DNA of 64,000 nucleotides from Bifidobacterium psychraerophilum (lineage in GTDB: Bacteria; Actinomycetota; Actinomycetes; Actinomycetales; Bifidobacteriaceae), in the NCBI RefSeq assembly GCF_000741705.1, contig NZ_JGZI01000008.1, positions 124,001 to 188,000 on the forward strand, read 5' to 3'. The position numbers and the translations under genes are program-made. Positions 52,700-62,485 of this stretch are shown here, one piece after another; position 1 is the first letter of the stretch; each line of letters opens with the position of its first letter. Under the pieces are notes generated by a model. The model saw only the letters and a program-made list of their open reading frames with translations. It ran no database searches and was not told the DNA's origin.

Positions 52700-53350
52700 A
52701 TGACAGACAGCGCGAAGATACTGGTGATCGACAACTACGACTCATTCGTTTACACGATCGTGGGGTATCTGAAGACCCTTGGGGCAACGGTCAGCGTGGT
52801 GCGCAATGACGCCATCAGCGCGCAGGATGCGACCGCGCTCGCCGAATACGATGGTGTGCTGATCTCACCAGGCCCAGGCACCCCGGCCGAATCAGGGGCG
52901 AGCGAGGCGATGATCAGGCTGTGCGCGCAGACCCGTACGCCGATGTTCGGCGTATGCCTCGGTCTGCAGGCCCTGGCCGAGGTCTACGGCTGCACGGTGG
53001 ATCATGCTCCGACGATTATGCATGGGAAGACCAGCGCCGTCGAGCATGTGGACGACGAGATTTTCGAGGGCATTGCGAATCCGATGACCGCGACGAGATA
53101 CCATTCGCTTGCCGTGGAGCCGTCGACCGTTCCGGAAGAGCTTGTGGTCAGCGCATGGACGCAGCAGGATCACATCATCCAGGGTCTCAAGCACAGGGAA
53201 CTGCCGCTGTACGCCGTGCAGTTCCACCCTGAATCCGTGCTCACCGAGGGCGGTTACCGCCTGCTTGCGAATTGGCTGCTGATCTGTGGGCAGGATGACG
53301 CGGTGCGGCGTTCAGCAGGGTTGAAGCCCAAGGTGTCCGCGAAGAACTGA
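52700..53350 (+). CDS. Class I glutamine amidotransferase, PabA/TrpG-like
   Basis: 216 residues from ATG 52700 (GGGGAG precedes by 4 bases). VIDNYDSFVYTI, SPGPGTPAES, the catalytic Cys in MFGVCLGLQAL and His-Glu in QFHPESVLTEGG are present. It supplies ammonia to a chorismate-using synthase. No pabB or trpE is adjacent; in actinobacteria this gene sits in the same place next to pknB as an isolated component. The choice between PabA and TrpG cannot be made here. Confidence 0.9.
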   Translation: MTDSAKILVIDNYDSFVYTIVGYLKTLGATVSVVRNDAISAQDATALAEYDGVLISPGPGTPAESGASEAMIRLCAQTRTPMFGVCLGLQALAEVYGCTVDHAPTIMHGKTSAVEHVDDEIFEGIANPMTATRYHSLAVEPSTVPEELVVSAWTQQDHIIQGLKHRELPLYAVQFHPESVLTEGGYRLLANWLLICGQDDAVRRSAGLKPKVSAKN

Positions 53351-53412
53351 GCCTTGAGACCCGTTCCGGGTTGTTCATCCGTATCCGCCGTCATCCCCAA
53401 GTCCGGTGGCGA

Positions 53413-55563
53413 TCAGTTCGAATCGACGTACAAAGTCACCTGCTTGTTGCTGACGGTGATTTTGGTGACCGTCGCCGAGTCATCGCTGCTGCTGTCGTTC
53501 TTCTTGACGGTGTATCCGTTGGATTGCAACTCTGTGGTCGCATCGGACTGACTCATCCCGACCACGCTATTCGGATCGAATGTTGCGGATGGGGCGCTCG
53601 TCGTCAAGGTGATCGTCGAACCTTTATCCACGGAGGAGCCTGCGGCGGGATCGGTGCTCGTCACCGTCGCGGAGTCATCGGATGACCCCTTGGTCGTGAC
53701 CGAAAGGGAACTGCCGATGGTCGACTTCGCATCCTTCAAGGTCATGCCCACCACATTCGGAACGGTCACCTGCTCCTTGCCCTTGGAGACGTAGACCGTT
53801 ATGGCGGTTCCCTGCTCGACCGAAGTGCCTGCGGCGGGATTGCTCCGCGTGACCGAGCCGGTCGGAACCGTATCGGAATTCTCCTGGGTGGTGTTGGTGT
53901 TGAAGCCTTGATCGTTCAAGGTCTGCAAGGCATCGGCCTGTGATTTGCCGGTGACGTCAGGCACCTTGGTCATGCCCGATGAGATGTAGAGCAGCACGCT
54001 GCTCCCCTTGGACAGGGCCTGCCCTGCGGCGGGATCGGTGCGCGTCACATGGTCCTTCTCGACGGTGCCGCTGTCTTCCACCGATGCCGTGGAACCGACG
54101 GTGAATCCGGCGCTCTCCAGCTCCTGGCGCGCCTCATCCTGCGATTTGCCGGTGACGTCGGGAACCTTCACGGATTGCGGCCCTGTGGAGAACCAGACGG
54201 TGACGGTCGAACCCTTGTCGACCTTCGCGCCACCCTTCGGGCTCTGCTTGGTGAAAGTACCCTGGGGCTCGGTCGAATCAGTATCCTGCTTCTCCTGGAA
54301 CACCAGACCGGCGCTTTCTATCTTCTCCTGCGCCCTGGCGGCGGACATCTGGGATGTGATCTCAGGCACGGTAACGGTTTCGACGCTGGCGGGCTTGTTC
54401 AGGAACCAGATCGCCGCAACCGCAGCGGCCAGAACCAGCGCTCCCACGATCGACCAGAGGATTATCTTCTTGCGACGGCTTTTTTTGTTGTCCGCCGCGC
54501 GCTGCTCGGCTCGTGTCGCAGTCGCGATGTTCCCGGTGGCGGGCCCGCTCTGGCCCATGGCGGGATTGAAGGCCTGCGTCGCAGCCAAGGTCTCGGTAGG
54601 CGAGTTCATCGCCACCGTGGTGGCATCCTGCTCGGCGTCCTTGCGCGCCTTCATATTCGACAGATCGGTCAAAGGGTTGAAGGCGGCCGCAAGAGGCGTG
54701 CCACCGTTCATGAAGGTGAGCACATCGTTTTTGAAGTCCGCGGCCGTGCCGTAGCGGTTCTGCCGGTCCTTGGCCATGGCCTTGGCGCAGATCGAATCCC
54801 ACATCTTCGGCAGGCCGGGAATGATGGCGCTGGGAGGTGTGGCGACCTCGGAGACGTGCTGGTATGCGATGGCCACGGCGGAGTCCCCCTTGAAAGGAGG
54901 ACGTCCGGTGAGCATTTCGTAGAGCACGCAGCCTGCGGAATACAGGTCGGAACGCATATCTACGCTTTCACCACGCGCCTGCTCGGGGCTCAGATACTGC
55001 GCGGTGCCCACAACCCCCTGGGATTGCGTCATCGTGGCTGCGGAGTCGTCCAAGGCGCGGGCGATGCCGAAGTCCATCACCTTGACCATGCCCTGGTCGC
55101 TGATCATGATGTTGCCGGGCTTGATGTCGCGGTGGATGATCCCCATCCTGTGCGAGTACTCCAAAGCGTTGAGCACGCCGAGCATGACCTGTTCGGCGTC
55201 CCGTTGGCTGAGCGGCCCGTTGGATTTGATGATGTCGCGCAGGGTCTGGCCCTTCACGTATTCCATCACCAGATACGGCACCCGCTCATGGTTGCCGTTC
55301 TCGTCCTCGAGGGTCTCCTCGCCGGAATCGTAGATCGACACGATATTCGGGTTGTTCAGCTGCGCGACGGAATGCGCCTCGCGGCGGAAGCGGGAAAGGA
55401 ATATCTCGTCATTGGTCAGGTCGGAACGCATGATCTTGATGGCGACGGTGCGCCCGAGACGTGCATCCTGAGCCACATGGACCTCGGCCATCCCTCCGCG
55501 TCCGATGAGCTGTCCCAGCTCATAGCGCCCATTCGCCAATGATGACGGCAACGTGGTGCTCAT
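53413..55563 (-). CDS. pknB: Serine/threonine kinase PknB with PASTA domains
   Basis: 716 residues. Kinase domain about 10-280 (IGRGGMAEVHVAQD, IHRDIKPGNIMIS, DFGIARALDD), cytoplasmic linker, one membrane segment (ILWSIVGALVLAAAVAAIWF), then five PASTA-like repeats (VTVPEITSQ, VKVPDVTGKS, TKVPDVTGKS, VTVPNVVGMT, SVVGMSQSD). It senses peptidoglycan fragments outside and controls growth and division by phosphorylation. The start overlaps the pknA stop (ATGA), so they are coupled. It is the last gene of the cluster transcribed leftward from fhaA. Confidence 0.95.
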   Translation of the reverse strand: MSTTLPSSLANGRYELGQLIGRGGMAEVHVAQDARLGRTVAIKIMRSDLTNDEIFLSRFRREAHSVAQLNNPNIVSIYDSGEETLEDENGNHERVPYLVMEYVKGQTLRDIIKSNGPLSQRDAEQVMLGVLNALEYSHRMGIIHRDIKPGNIMISDQGMVKVMDFGIARALDDSAATMTQSQGVVGTAQYLSPEQARGESVDMRSDLYSAGCVLYEMLTGRPPFKGDSAVAIAYQHVSEVATPPSAIIPGLPKMWDSICAKAMAKDRQNRYGTAADFKNDVLTFMNGGTPLAAAFNPLTDLSNMKARKDAEQDATTVAMNSPTETLAATQAFNPAMGQSGPATGNIATATRAEQRAADNKKSRRKKIILWSIVGALVLAAAVAAIWFLNKPASVETVTVPEITSQMSAARAQEKIESAGLVFQEKQDTDSTEPQGTFTKQSPKGGAKVDKGSTVTVWFSTGPQSVKVPDVTGKSQDEARQELESAGFTVGSTASVEDSGTVEKDHVTRTDPAAGQALSKGSSVLLYISSGMTKVPDVTGKSQADALQTLNDQGFNTNTTQENSDTVPTGSVTRSNPAAGTSVEQGTAITVYVSKGKEQVTVPNVVGMTLKDAKSTIGSSLSVTTKGSSDDSATVTSTDPAAGSSVDKGSTITLTTSAPSATFDPNSVVGMSQSDATTELQSNGYTVKKNDSSSDDSATVTKITVSNKQVTLYVDSN

Positions 55564-56594
55564 ATCGAATCCTCTCTGCTCAACATCTCTGATTCGGTGT
55601 TCAAGTTCTGCACTATTCGCGCGGCTGCGTCCAGATCTGCCGTGGTCAGCTTACGCGAAGCGCGCCATGCAGCCTGCAGCATATTATGCACGGCGTGTGG
55701 CGCACTCACCACGCGTCTGGGCATCCGCCTGTTCGGTTCAAGGATCAGCTCGGTGTCGTGTGTCTGCTGATCGAGCAGCCGGCGTTCGATGCGTGCCAGG
55801 GTCTTGGAGACCATCATCGCATCGGGCGGACGGTCAAGCGGATCCTTCGACAGCATGGACATGATGAAGGCCGCCAGCTGGGTGTCGACCAGATCAGGCA
55901 GCGGAGGAACGGGTTCGTTGACGTGTGCGGCGGCGATATCGACCGCCGTGGCCCCGGTGAAGGGTCTGTGCCCGCACAGGCCCTCATATGCGACGACGCC
56001 GAGCGAGTATATGTCCGACTGCGGCGTGGCCTTCAACCCCTGTGCCTGCTCGGGAGATATGTATTGGGCCGTGCCGACGACCATGCCGTCCTGCGTGATC
56101 TGGCCCTGGTTGGTCGAGTAGGAGACACCGAAATCGGTGATCTTGACCTCGCCCGTATCGGAAACCATGATATTCGCCGGTTTCACATCCCGGTGGATGA
56201 CACCGTGGGAATGCGCGACGAAAAGACCGCGTGCCGTCTGGATGAGTATCGGCAGCAGGTCGACGGCGTCCATCTTGCCGTGGTCCTGCAGTATCTCCGC
56301 CAGCGATTTGCTGGGCACATATTCCATGATCAGGAAGCCGATGCCGGCGTGTTCGTAGTATTCAAAAAGCGCGGCGATATTCGGGTGCGCAAGATTGGCT
56401 GAATTGTGGGCTTCAGCGCGGAGCCTGCGCAGTTTCGCCTCTTCGTTGCGCACATCGCCACGGAGGGCTTTGATCGCCACCGTGCGACCCAGCTCGATGT
56501 CGTAGCCTTTCCAGACTTCGCCCATGCCGCCTTGCGCCAGACGCTGGTCCAAACGGTAGCGTCTGTGGATGAGTTGGCCTTCGATCAGTCTCAT
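55560..56594 (-). CDS. pknA: Serine/threonine kinase PknA
   Basis: 344 residues from ATG 56594, which overlaps the pbpA stop; the longer in-frame start would lie inside pbpA. Kinase domain about 10-270 (LAQGGMGEVWKGYD, VIHRDVKPANIMVS, DFGVSYSTNQG). There is no obvious membrane segment after the kinase domain, unlike mycobacterial PknA, so it may be cytoplasmic. It works with PknB to control growth and septation. Confidence 0.9.
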   Translation of the reverse strand: MRLIEGQLIHRRYRLDQRLAQGGMGEVWKGYDIELGRTVAIKALRGDVRNEEAKLRRLRAEAHNSANLAHPNIAALFEYYEHAGIGFLIMEYVPSKSLAEILQDHGKMDAVDLLPILIQTARGLFVAHSHGVIHRDVKPANIMVSDTGEVKITDFGVSYSTNQGQITQDGMVVGTAQYISPEQAQGLKATPQSDIYSLGVVAYEGLCGHRPFTGATAVDIAAAHVNEPVPPLPDLVDTQLAAFIMSMLSKDPLDRPPDAMMVSKTLARIERRLLDQQTHDTELILEPNRRMPRRVVSAPHAVHNMLQAAWRASRKLTTADLDAAARIVQNLNTESEMLSREDSI

Positions 56595-58051
56595 TGGAGG
56601 GCCTCCTGCATGATCTGCTTCATAATCGGCCCGGCGGTCACGGATCCGGCCGATTCGGCGTCGCGCACCACCACGGCGACCGCGATCTTCGGGTTGTCTG
56701 CCGGTGCGAAGCCGATCATCCATGCATCAATGGAGGTGTTGTTGCCCGTTTGCGCGGTTCCGCTCTTCGCGGCGACCTGCGCATTCGTCAGCTGCAGACT
56801 CGGTGCATCCTTGGTGACCATGCTTTTCATCATATTCGTCAGTGACTTCGCGGTATCCGAGGAGAAGGCCTGGGAGTATTCGGAAGGGCTGGTCTGGGAT
56901 ATGACGCTGAGATCACTGGAACGCACCCGGTCGACTATGGTCGGCTGCATCAATTTGCCGTCATTCGCCACCGCCGCCGCGATCATCGCGTTCTGCAGCG
57001 GTGTCTCGACGGTGTCCCCCTGACCGATCGAAGCGAGGGCCAGCTTATCGGCGGTTGCGGTGTCGGGGAAACTCGACGCGGTGGCCTTCATCGGCACGCC
57101 TGTCGTTGAGGTCCCGTCAACGGTGATCGAGCTTCCGAATCCAAGTTTGGTGGCCTGGTCGCTGATCGTCTTGTTGCCGAGAGCCACACCCAGCTGCGCG
57201 AACGCGGTATTGGAGGAGTAGGCGAGGGCGTCGCTCATCGAGATTTTCCCGTTGGAACCGTTGGCCGCCGATGTGGTGTTCGTCAGTTGCGTATTGGTGT
57301 TGGGCAGCGTGTATGAGCTGCCTGCCGGCAGTTGGGTGTCTTCCTTGTACTTCCCAGATTCCAGAGCGGCTGCCGCGACAACGACCTTGAAGGTGGATCC
57401 AGGGGGGTAGTGTTCGGAGATCGCCCGGTTGAGCATCGGGTTACTGGCATCCTGGACCAGCGAACTGTATGCCGCGTTGGCTTTTGTGGAATCGTGCACG
57501 GCTAGCGTATTCGGATCATAGCTTGGTGTGCTCGCCATCGCCAGAATGCGACCTGTGCTGGGTTCGATGGCCACAACCGAGCCTGTTCTGTTGCCCAGCA
57601 GTGAATAGGCGAGTGATTGCAGCTTGGGATTGATTGAGGTCTCAATCGAGGCACCACGGTTCTGGCTGCCAGACAACAGGGATTTGAATTTGTTCCACCA
57701 CAGGCTGTCCGATTGCCCGCTCAGCAGCTCGTTGCGCGAGGCCTCCACACCGCGGTCGGCGCGGGCGGTGATGGAATAGTAGCCGGTGACCGGGGCGTAG
57801 ACGGTGCCGTTGGAGTACTTGCGCTGGTATTCGAGTGAATCGTTGGATGGGTCGGATTCGGCCAGCACGGTGCCATCGGAGGCCAGGATGGAACCACGGG
57901 GTACGCCGAATTCGTGATACAGCGCGCGGCTGTTCCTGGAATCCGCATTCAGCGATCCCGCCCTGAAGGTCATCAGCACGGTTGTGGACATTCCCAGAAT
58001 GACGAAAAGCACGATCACCGCGGTGAAGAGTTGACGGAGGGATTTATTCAT
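56591..58051 (-). CDS. pbpA: Penicillin-binding protein (class B transpeptidase)
   Basis: 486 residues. One N-terminal membrane segment, a dimerisation domain (about 40-150) and the transpeptidase domain: SxxK in YPPGSTFKVVVAA, SxN in YSSNTAFAQLG and KTG-type KSGTAQTG. It cross-links peptidoglycan outside the membrane in partnership with the RodA/FtsW protein encoded just before. The start overlaps the end of rodA by four bases. Confidence 0.93.
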   Translation of the reverse strand: MNKSLRQLFTAVIVLFVILGMSTTVLMTFRAGSLNADSRNSRALYHEFGVPRGSILASDGTVLAESDPSNDSLEYQRKYSNGTVYAPVTGYYSITARADRGVEASRNELLSGQSDSLWWNKFKSLLSGSQNRGASIETSINPKLQSLAYSLLGNRTGSVVAIEPSTGRILAMASTPSYDPNTLAVHDSTKANAAYSSLVQDASNPMLNRAISEHYPPGSTFKVVVAAAALESGKYKEDTQLPAGSSYTLPNTNTQLTNTTSAANGSNGKISMSDALAYSSNTAFAQLGVALGNKTISDQATKLGFGSSITVDGTSTTGVPMKATASSFPDTATADKLALASIGQGDTVETPLQNAMIAAAVANDGKLMQPTIVDRVRSSDLSVISQTSPSEYSQAFSSDTAKSLTNMMKSMVTKDAPSLQLTNAQVAAKSGTAQTGNNTSIDAWMIGFAPADNPKIAVAVVVRDAESAGSVTAGPIMKQIMQEALQ

Positions 58052-59532
58052 CTCGCCTCTCCTTTCACTGTGCGTGGCTGTTCGGTGGTCTGGGGGAACT
58101 GGGAGGTGTTCGTGGAAGCCCCCGACTCCGCATCCTTCGCTTCCTGGCGCGTCCTGATCTCATGATCGCGCAACGCGGCCAGGGCCTCGTATTGGAAGGT
58201 GTCCGAGGACACTTCAGGCTCGGGCTTGTTGGCCTGGTTCGAGATCACGATGAGCAGCGAGGCGAGTATCGAATTCGCCACAAGGCTGGAACCTCCCGCC
58301 GCCATGAAAGGCATGGTGAGGCCGGTCAGCGGGATGACAAGGGTGATCCCGCCCACCACGGTGAAGACCTGGAAGGCCATCGTGAAGACCAGGCCGGATG
58401 CGAGCAGCTTGCCGAAACCGTCCTTGACCTTCATCGCGGTGATCATGCCGGAGGCGATGATGATCAAATACAGCATCAGCACCGTGAGCAGCCCGACGAG
58501 GCCGAGTTCCTCACCCACGGATGAGTAGATGAAGTCCGAATTGGCCAGAGGGGTGAACCAGGGATGCCCCTGGCCGAGGCCCGTACCAAGCAGTCCGCCG
58601 GTGGCGAGTCCGAAGACGCCACGAACCAGCTGCCCGGAGCCCCCGTAGGTCTTGTTGTACTCGGCGTCGCTGAAGGGATGCAGCCAGGCATCGATGCGGG
58701 CATCGACATGGCTGAACACCAGGGTCGCCAGAAAGGCCCCGATGATGAAGAAAACCGCTCCGAGGAATATCCAGCTGCGTCTGCCGGTGGCCACATACAG
58801 CATCGAGACGAACATGGCGAAGAACATCAATGAGGTGCCGAGGTCATGCTGAAGGACCAGCACGCCCATCGAGGCCACCCAGACCACGATGATCGGTCCG
58901 AGGTCACGTATGCGGGGCAGTCTGACCCCCAGGAACTTGCTGCCGCCGACGGCCAGCTGGTCACGGTGATCGAAGAGGTACGAGGCGAAGAAGAAGGCCA
59001 GGAAGAGTTTTGCGAACTCGCCGGGCTGCAGGCTGTGGCTGCCGATGCCGATCCAGATTCTGGCGCCGCCGATCTCCTTTCCCAGACCCGGGATCATCGG
59101 GGAGAGCAGCAGTCCTATGCCGACGACCATGCTGACGTATGAGAAGCGTCTGAGCACCCTGTAGTCGCGAAGGCACACGATAAGCACGCAGCTGAGCACC
59201 AATGCCGTGGCCAGCCAGACCAGTTGTCGGGTCGCCACATCCGAGGGCTTGCCAAGTGCGGTATTGGCGTTATCTATACGGGCGATCATCATCGTGCCGA
59301 TGGCGCTGAGCAACAGCACACAGGGCAGGATCGCCTGGCTGGCATAGGGCTGGTAGCGTGCGATCAGGGCCCACAGCAGCACGAAGAGCGCCCCGACGAC
59401 CAGGAGCAGTACCAGGAAGGTGGTCGAAGCGTCGCCTGTGGTGCGGCGGAACATCTGGAAGAAGCCTATGGCGCTGATCGCCATGGCCAGAAGCAGCAGA
59501 CTGATCTGTTTCAGCCTCATACGAACGGTCAT
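58048..59532 (-). CDS. rodA: RodA/FtsW-family lipid II polymerase
   Basis: 494 residues with about twelve membrane segments. MIPGLGKEIGGARIWIGIG and HDLGTSLMFFAMF are SEDS motifs. It polymerises lipid II into glycan strands, working with the PbpA transpeptidase. A hydrophilic tail of about 50 residues follows the last segment. The start overlaps the PP2C stop; ATG 59520 is an alternative. Confidence 0.93.
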   Translation of the reverse strand: MTVRMRLKQISLLLLAMAISAIGFFQMFRRTTGDASTTFLVLLLVVGALFVLLWALIARYQPYASQAILPCVLLLSAIGTMMIARIDNANTALGKPSDVATRQLVWLATALVLSCVLIVCLRDYRVLRRFSYVSMVVGIGLLLSPMIPGLGKEIGGARIWIGIGSHSLQPGEFAKLFLAFFFASYLFDHRDQLAVGGSKFLGVRLPRIRDLGPIIVVWVASMGVLVLQHDLGTSLMFFAMFVSMLYVATGRRSWIFLGAVFFIIGAFLATLVFSHVDARIDAWLHPFSDAEYNKTYGGSGQLVRGVFGLATGGLLGTGLGQGHPWFTPLANSDFIYSSVGEELGLVGLLTVLMLYLIIIASGMITAMKVKDGFGKLLASGLVFTMAFQVFTVVGGITLVIPLTGLTMPFMAAGGSSLVANSILASLLIVISNQANKPEPEVSSDTFQYEALAALRDHEIRTRQEAKDAESGASTNTSQFPQTTEQPRTVKGEAR

Positions 59533-61082
59533 GACGTCTTACCTCCGCTTGGGGAGGACGATGCCGTGTCTGAGGCAGAGGCGCTCGGGGATGATGTTGA
59601 ATCCTCCTGCGTTTTGAGGTTCTTGGCCTCGCTGCGAATCAGCATCGCGTGTTCACGGCCCTCCTGCAGATTGGCGACGCTGATGCCTTCGCTCAGTTGC
59701 TCCCTCCATGACTGAGGCAGGGAGCTGACCGTAATCGTCGTCCGTTCGACCTCATGGGACAGGTTCAGGCCGAAGACATTCGTGGGGACACCTTGATAGA
59801 TGGCCACAACATTGTCGCTTTCACCGAGATAGTACTGCGTCTGGCTCCACCGGTACGACGCGAAGACGCCGGCTCCCACGATCGCCAGCAGCACAGCCGT
59901 GATTGCCGCGATGGATATCCGCATGCGGCGTTTGCGTGAACGGCTTTGGTTGCGCTGTGTGACGTGTTCATGATGTATGGCCCTGGCCACGGCGGGATCG
60001 TTCGGATCGGCGCTTGCGCTGCCGTCCTTCTTGTGCACGACCGGAATCTCACCGGTGTCGGGCACCTGACGTTCCCCCCGATCCTCGCGTGTGGCCGAAG
60101 GCTGAGCCATCCTGACGCCATCATCTGCAGCCTGCTGGTGGGCGCGCTGATTCGATTCGGTCGATGACAGCGCGGCGGCACGTTGAGCGGGGGAGCGGTC
60201 GCCCGCGCGCAACTTCGGGGCGGTGGTCACCGGCCCTTCGACGATGTCTGCAATCGGTTCGAGGCTTGCGCTGGCGGCTCCTGCGACCACAGGGTTCTGG
60301 TGGGGGAGGTCGAAGGCGCTGGCGTCAAGGGAGAGGGTGGCATCGGCGACCACAGCGGTCACATTGTCCGTGCTGCCGGCCTTGAGGGCCATCGTCACCA
60401 GGCGTTGCGCGCATTCCTCCTGATCCGAGACCGAGATCAGCGTCTCTTCGATGGTCGAGTCCTCGAGCACGCCGCACAGGCCATCCGAGCACAGCAGCCA
60501 ACGGTCAGCGGGCTTGGCCGAACGTATGGAGATGTCGGGACGGGGGTCGATGTCGAAATCACCGAGCACACGCATCACGACATTGCGCTGCGGATGGTTC
60601 TTCGCTTCCGCTTCGCTGATCCTGCCGGTATTGATCAGATGCTGCACGTAGCTGTGATCCTGCGTCATGCGGATGATGTGCCCATCCCTCAGCAGATAGG
60701 CGCGGGAATCACCGATATGGGCGAGCACCCAGTATCCGGCGACCAAAGCCACGGCGGTGACCGTGGTGCCCATTCCGGAAAGCCGGCGTTCGCGTTTGGC
60801 CTTGCCGACGATGGCATCGTGGGCGGCCATGACGGAGGTCTCCATCATCTCCGCGACATCCTGCACATCGTCGTCGGTATCGTCGCGTTCTATATGCGCC
60901 AGCGAGCGTATCGCGATCGTCGATGCGGTGTCTCCTCCTGCATGTCCTCCCATGCCGTCGCATATCGCGACCAGTCTCTCCCCTGCGAATGCCGAATCCT
61001 GGTTGTTGCTACGAACATAGCCAACATCCGATACCGCCGTGGAGTATAGGAAGAGTGAGCGCGCCGACCGATTATCGTTCAT
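59529..61082 (-). CDS. pstP: PP2C-family phosphatase (PstP-like)
   Basis: 517 residues. Cytosolic PP2C domain about 10-240 (metal aspartates in NNQDSAFAG and ICDGMGGHAGGD; IGDSRAYLLRDG; LLCSDGLCGVL), a long linker, a membrane segment near 390-410 (RISIAAITAVLLAIVGAGVF) and an external part of about 100 residues. It removes phosphates placed by PknA and PknB. It is separated from fhaB by 6 bases. Confidence 0.93.
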   Translation of the reverse strand: MNDNRSARSLFLYSTAVSDVGYVRSNNQDSAFAGERLVAICDGMGGHAGGDTASTIAIRSLAHIERDDTDDDVQDVAEMMETSVMAAHDAIVGKAKRERRLSGMGTTVTAVALVAGYWVLAHIGDSRAYLLRDGHIIRMTQDHSYVQHLINTGRISEAEAKNHPQRNVVMRVLGDFDIDPRPDISIRSAKPADRWLLCSDGLCGVLEDSTIEETLISVSDQEECAQRLVTMALKAGSTDNVTAVVADATLSLDASAFDLPHQNPVVAGAASASLEPIADIVEGPVTTAPKLRAGDRSPAQRAAALSSTESNQRAHQQAADDGVRMAQPSATREDRGERQVPDTGEIPVVHKKDGSASADPNDPAVARAIHHEHVTQRNQSRSRKRRMRISIAAITAVLLAIVGAGVFASYRWSQTQYYLGESDNVVAIYQGVPTNVFGLNLSHEVERTTITVSSLPQSWREQLSEGISVANLQEGREHAMLIRSEAKNLKTQEDSTSSPSASASDTASSSPSGGKTS

Positions 61083-61088
61083 GCCGCG

Positions 61089-61622
61089 TTACCTCAACTC
61101 GAAAGTGGTTGCGCCTATGCGCACCGGGACTCGTGGTTCCAGCACCGTGGGTTCGGTGATCCGTTGGTCGTTGACCACTGTGCCGTTGGTGCTGTGCAGA
61201 TCGTGGATGATCCAGCGGCCCTGCTCCGGATCAGGCGCCACGCTGGCATGGTGTGAGGATACGAACTCATCATCAAGGACCATGGTGTTGGATGCCGCAC
61301 GACCCAAAGTGATCGCCTGCCGTCCGAGAGGGACCGAAACACCTGCAAGGGGTCCGTCGATGACCACGAGCAAAGTCGGTCCGTTGTCCCTCGACGCGCT
61401 CTCACGGGATGCATTGCCGTGTGCGGAGCGGGGTTCAGAAGTCGACTGCGCCGATGCTGATACCGCGGCACGCGCCGCTTTCTCGCGCCTCCTGCGAGCT
61501 CTCGAAGGCCGAGGTGAAAAGGCTGTGATCTCCTTATGCAAAGAGCGTATGACCAGCCACACAAACACCCATAGCAGAGCCAGGAACCCATACTTAAGGA
61601 TGGCGAATGTAAGTTCCGTCAT
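61089..61622 (-). CDS. fhaB: FhaB-type FHA-domain protein
   Basis: 177 residues. N-terminal membrane segment (ILKYGFLALLWVFVWLVI), a basic linker, and a C-terminal forkhead-associated domain (LGRAASNTMVLDD, SSHHA, STNGTVVND). FHA domains read phosphothreonine from PknA and PknB. In mycobacteria FhaB (FipA) joins the division machinery. Confidence 0.92.
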   Translation of the reverse strand: MTELTFAILKYGFLALLWVFVWLVIRSLHKEITAFSPRPSRARRRREKAARAAVSASAQSTSEPRSAHGNASRESASRDNGPTLLVVIDGPLAGVSVPLGRQAITLGRAASNTMVLDDEFVSSHHASVAPDPEQGRWIIHDLHSTNGTVVNDQRITEPTVLEPRVPVRIGATTFELR

Positions 61623-61648
61623 GCTTCGACCTTACGCCTATGCGGGAC

Positions 61649-62350
61649 CTACCCCTGTTCCTGCGATGATGCCCAGTACAGGATTCGGGTACGTCCGATG
61701 GTGACAGTGTTGCCGTCAAGCAGTGTTGCCGCAGGGACCTGGTGCCCTTCGACATAGGTGCCGTTGGTGGAACCCAGATCGCGTGCGATCACGCCTTTTT
61801 CGGTGATATCAATTTCAAGATGCCTGCGGGAGATCCCGGGATCGTCGATGACGATATCGCAATTGGATCCTCTGCCAAGCACCGTTTTGGGTGCTGTGAG
61901 CAGATACTGCCTGCCGTTGATCTCCAGAACGGGGCAGTCCTTCGTCTCGCTTGGCGCCGTTACAGGAGCCGCATTGCCCTGCACCGATTCCGAGGTGAGA
62001 TGGAAATCGCCCTTGCTGAGATTCAGGTCTTCCTCGAAAATGACCACGACCGGTCCGACGAAAGCGTAATGCTGGCTTTCGGCGTACTTGGTGAGGTTGT
62101 CGGCCAGTTCATTGGCGAGGGCCTCCGAGCCCCACTGCTCAATGCGGTCGAAGTCGGGAGTGGACAGCTTGAAGCGGTATTCGTTAGGCGCGACCGTACG
62201 GTCACGTCCCATAGGCATCGCCTGCGCGTCGATTTCACGCTCCAAAGCGCTGGACAAATCGACGGGCTGAAGATCCTTTGAGCCGAACTTTGAGAACACG
62301 CCGTTTACGGCACTTTCAACGCTTTTCTCAAAACGGTCGAGAACGCTCAT
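61649..62350 (-). CDS. fhaA: FhaA-type FHA-domain protein
   Basis: 233 residues from ATG 62350 (AAAGGG 6 bases before; two in-frame ATGs upstream are too close to that site). N-terminal DUF3662 domain (about 1-115, SVLDRFEKSVESAVNGVFSK), then a C-terminal FHA domain (LGRGSNCDIVIDD, SRRHLEI, STNGTYVEG). It is the first gene of the minus-strand cluster and lacks a membrane segment. In mycobacteria FhaA controls peptidoglycan synthesis. Divergent from the S9 peptidase gene. Confidence 0.92.
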   Translation of the reverse strand: MSVLDRFEKSVESAVNGVFSKFGSKDLQPVDLSSALEREIDAQAMPMGRDRTVAPNEYRFKLSTPDFDRIEQWGSEALANELADNLTKYAESQHYAFVGPVVVIFEEDLNLSKGDFHLTSESVQGNAAPVTAPSETKDCPVLEINGRQYLLTAPKTVLGRGSNCDIVIDDPGISRRHLEIDITEKGVIARDLGSTNGTYVEGHQVPAATLLDGNTVTIGRTRILYWASSQEQG

Positions 62351-62485
62351 AGTCATCCCTTTCTGTATACCCACATTATCCTACGCAGTGCGGGCAGCAG
62401 GAGGGCTTTGCAGGGGCAATACTTGCAAAGTCTTCAAGCCGTGCCGTTCTCTGACCGCGTCGCACCTGGTGCTAGCGTGAGTTGC

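Noticed and set aside
54049-55542. Plus-strand open frame of 497 codons opposite pknB
   Set aside because: It lies entirely over the kinase and PASTA coding region of pknB and shows no own motif or codon pattern.
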